In this document: positions 5,425-5,619 of the stretch, piece by piece | Layout: every line of letters starts with the position of its first letter | Position numbering within the stretch: position 1 is the stretch's first letter | Assembly: GCA_900544395.1 (NCBI GenBank) | Contig: UQVC01000065.1 | Location: 1 to 5,619 of the forward strand | Length of the DNA stretch: 5,619 nucleotides | DNA from: an uncultured Ruminococcus sp. | Lineage (GTDB): Bacteria > Bacillota > Clostridia > Lachnospirales > Lachnospiraceae | Direction: 5' to 3' | Program-made: the position numbers and the translations under genes | The notes under the pieces: model-generated | What the model was told of the DNA's origin: nothing | Seen by the model: the letters and a program-made list of their open reading frames with translations, nothing else | Database searches by the model: none

Positions 5425-5619
5425 ATGCAGGAGATTTTAGAAAGTATCGCAAGAGATATCCAGGCCGCATGTATTTATATCCCATATGGGATTGCAGTGA
5501 CGGCGGTGTTTCTGGCAATTATGATTTTATATAACAGACAGAAATATGGAAACGTTTCTTTTATTGCTAACTTCCCATGTTTTTCCTACTCAAATCAAAA
5601 ACAGGAACCCAAGCGACCG
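5425..5619 (+). CDS. N-terminal part of a membrane protein, possibly VanZ-like (cut by window edge)
   Basis: An ATG at 5425, 7 nt after the LCP stop and preceded by AGGA (5416-5419), opens a frame of 65 codons that is still open at the last base. The first residues, MQEILESIARDIQAACIYIP, look like an amphipathic helix; YGIAVTAVFLAIMILY (about 21-36) is a membrane span, followed by polar residues NRQKYGN. A short N-terminal helix, one span and a polar loop before further spans is how VanZ-family proteins often begin, and VanZ-like genes occur in envelope operons of this bacterial group. That match is only suggestive. The last ~25 residues read less like a natural membrane-protein loop and the frame could be interrupted beyond the edge. 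Tight spacing implies co-transcription with the LCP gene. Confidence 0.6.
   Translation, partial: MQEILESIARDIQAACIYIPYGIAVTAVFLAIMILYNRQKYGNVSFIANFPCFSYSNQKQEPKRP

Noticed and set aside
5549..5558. GAAACGTTTC palindrome as a catabolite-repression (cre) site
   Set aside because: It resembles the cre core, but positions after the CG do not match the consensus end and it lies inside a coding frame without a promoter.

Overview
The window looks like chromosome from a low-to-moderate GC Firmicute, most likely a gut Lachnospiraceae member (Ruminococcus gnavus / Blautia / Dorea type). This rests on strong AGGAGG-type ribosome binding sites, frequent AGA/GGA/ATA codons, a class B sortase, an LCP (LytR-CpsA-Psr) protein and a NahK-like sugar kinase. 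The genus is inference; no marker gene is present.

Left part (1-922): the first ~198 bases are the end of an IS3-family insertion sequence. Its orfA (37 N-terminal residues visible) reads leftward out of the window from its own promoter. The IS sits against the surviving 3' tail (~42 codons) of a host gene, which is followed after 14 nt by an intact 193-aa HNH endonuclease gene. An upstream partner plus HNH nuclease is the layout of ATPase-HNH defence modules (Septu/PtuAB and relatives). If that is what this was, the IS has broken the first gene. This segment is clearly more AT-rich than what follows.

Middle (935-2554): one 539-aa protein that joins a PglD/NeuD-type sugar acyltransferase-like half to a full-length N-acetylhexosamine 1-kinase (NahK)-like half. 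It is the most unusual protein in the window. It is followed tail-to-tail on the minus strand by a 38-codon single-span membrane microprotein with its own ribosome binding site. An AT-rich spacer with two palindromes and back-to-back promoters separates that microprotein from the next operon.

Right part (2846-5619, plus strand): the start of a cell-envelope polysaccharide operon. It holds a Wzz/CpsC-type chain-length or kinase-modulator protein, a stem-loop with a T-rich tail (possible attenuator), a class B sortase, an LCP glycopolymer transferase overlapping the sortase gene by 20 nt, and the first 65 codons of a membrane protein (perhaps VanZ-like) cut by the window edge. The genes fit a role in making surface glycopolymer, setting its length and attaching it to the cell wall, with a sortase for anchoring a surface protein. 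The sugar kinase/acyltransferase upstream could feed modified sugars to the same purpose, but that link is inference.
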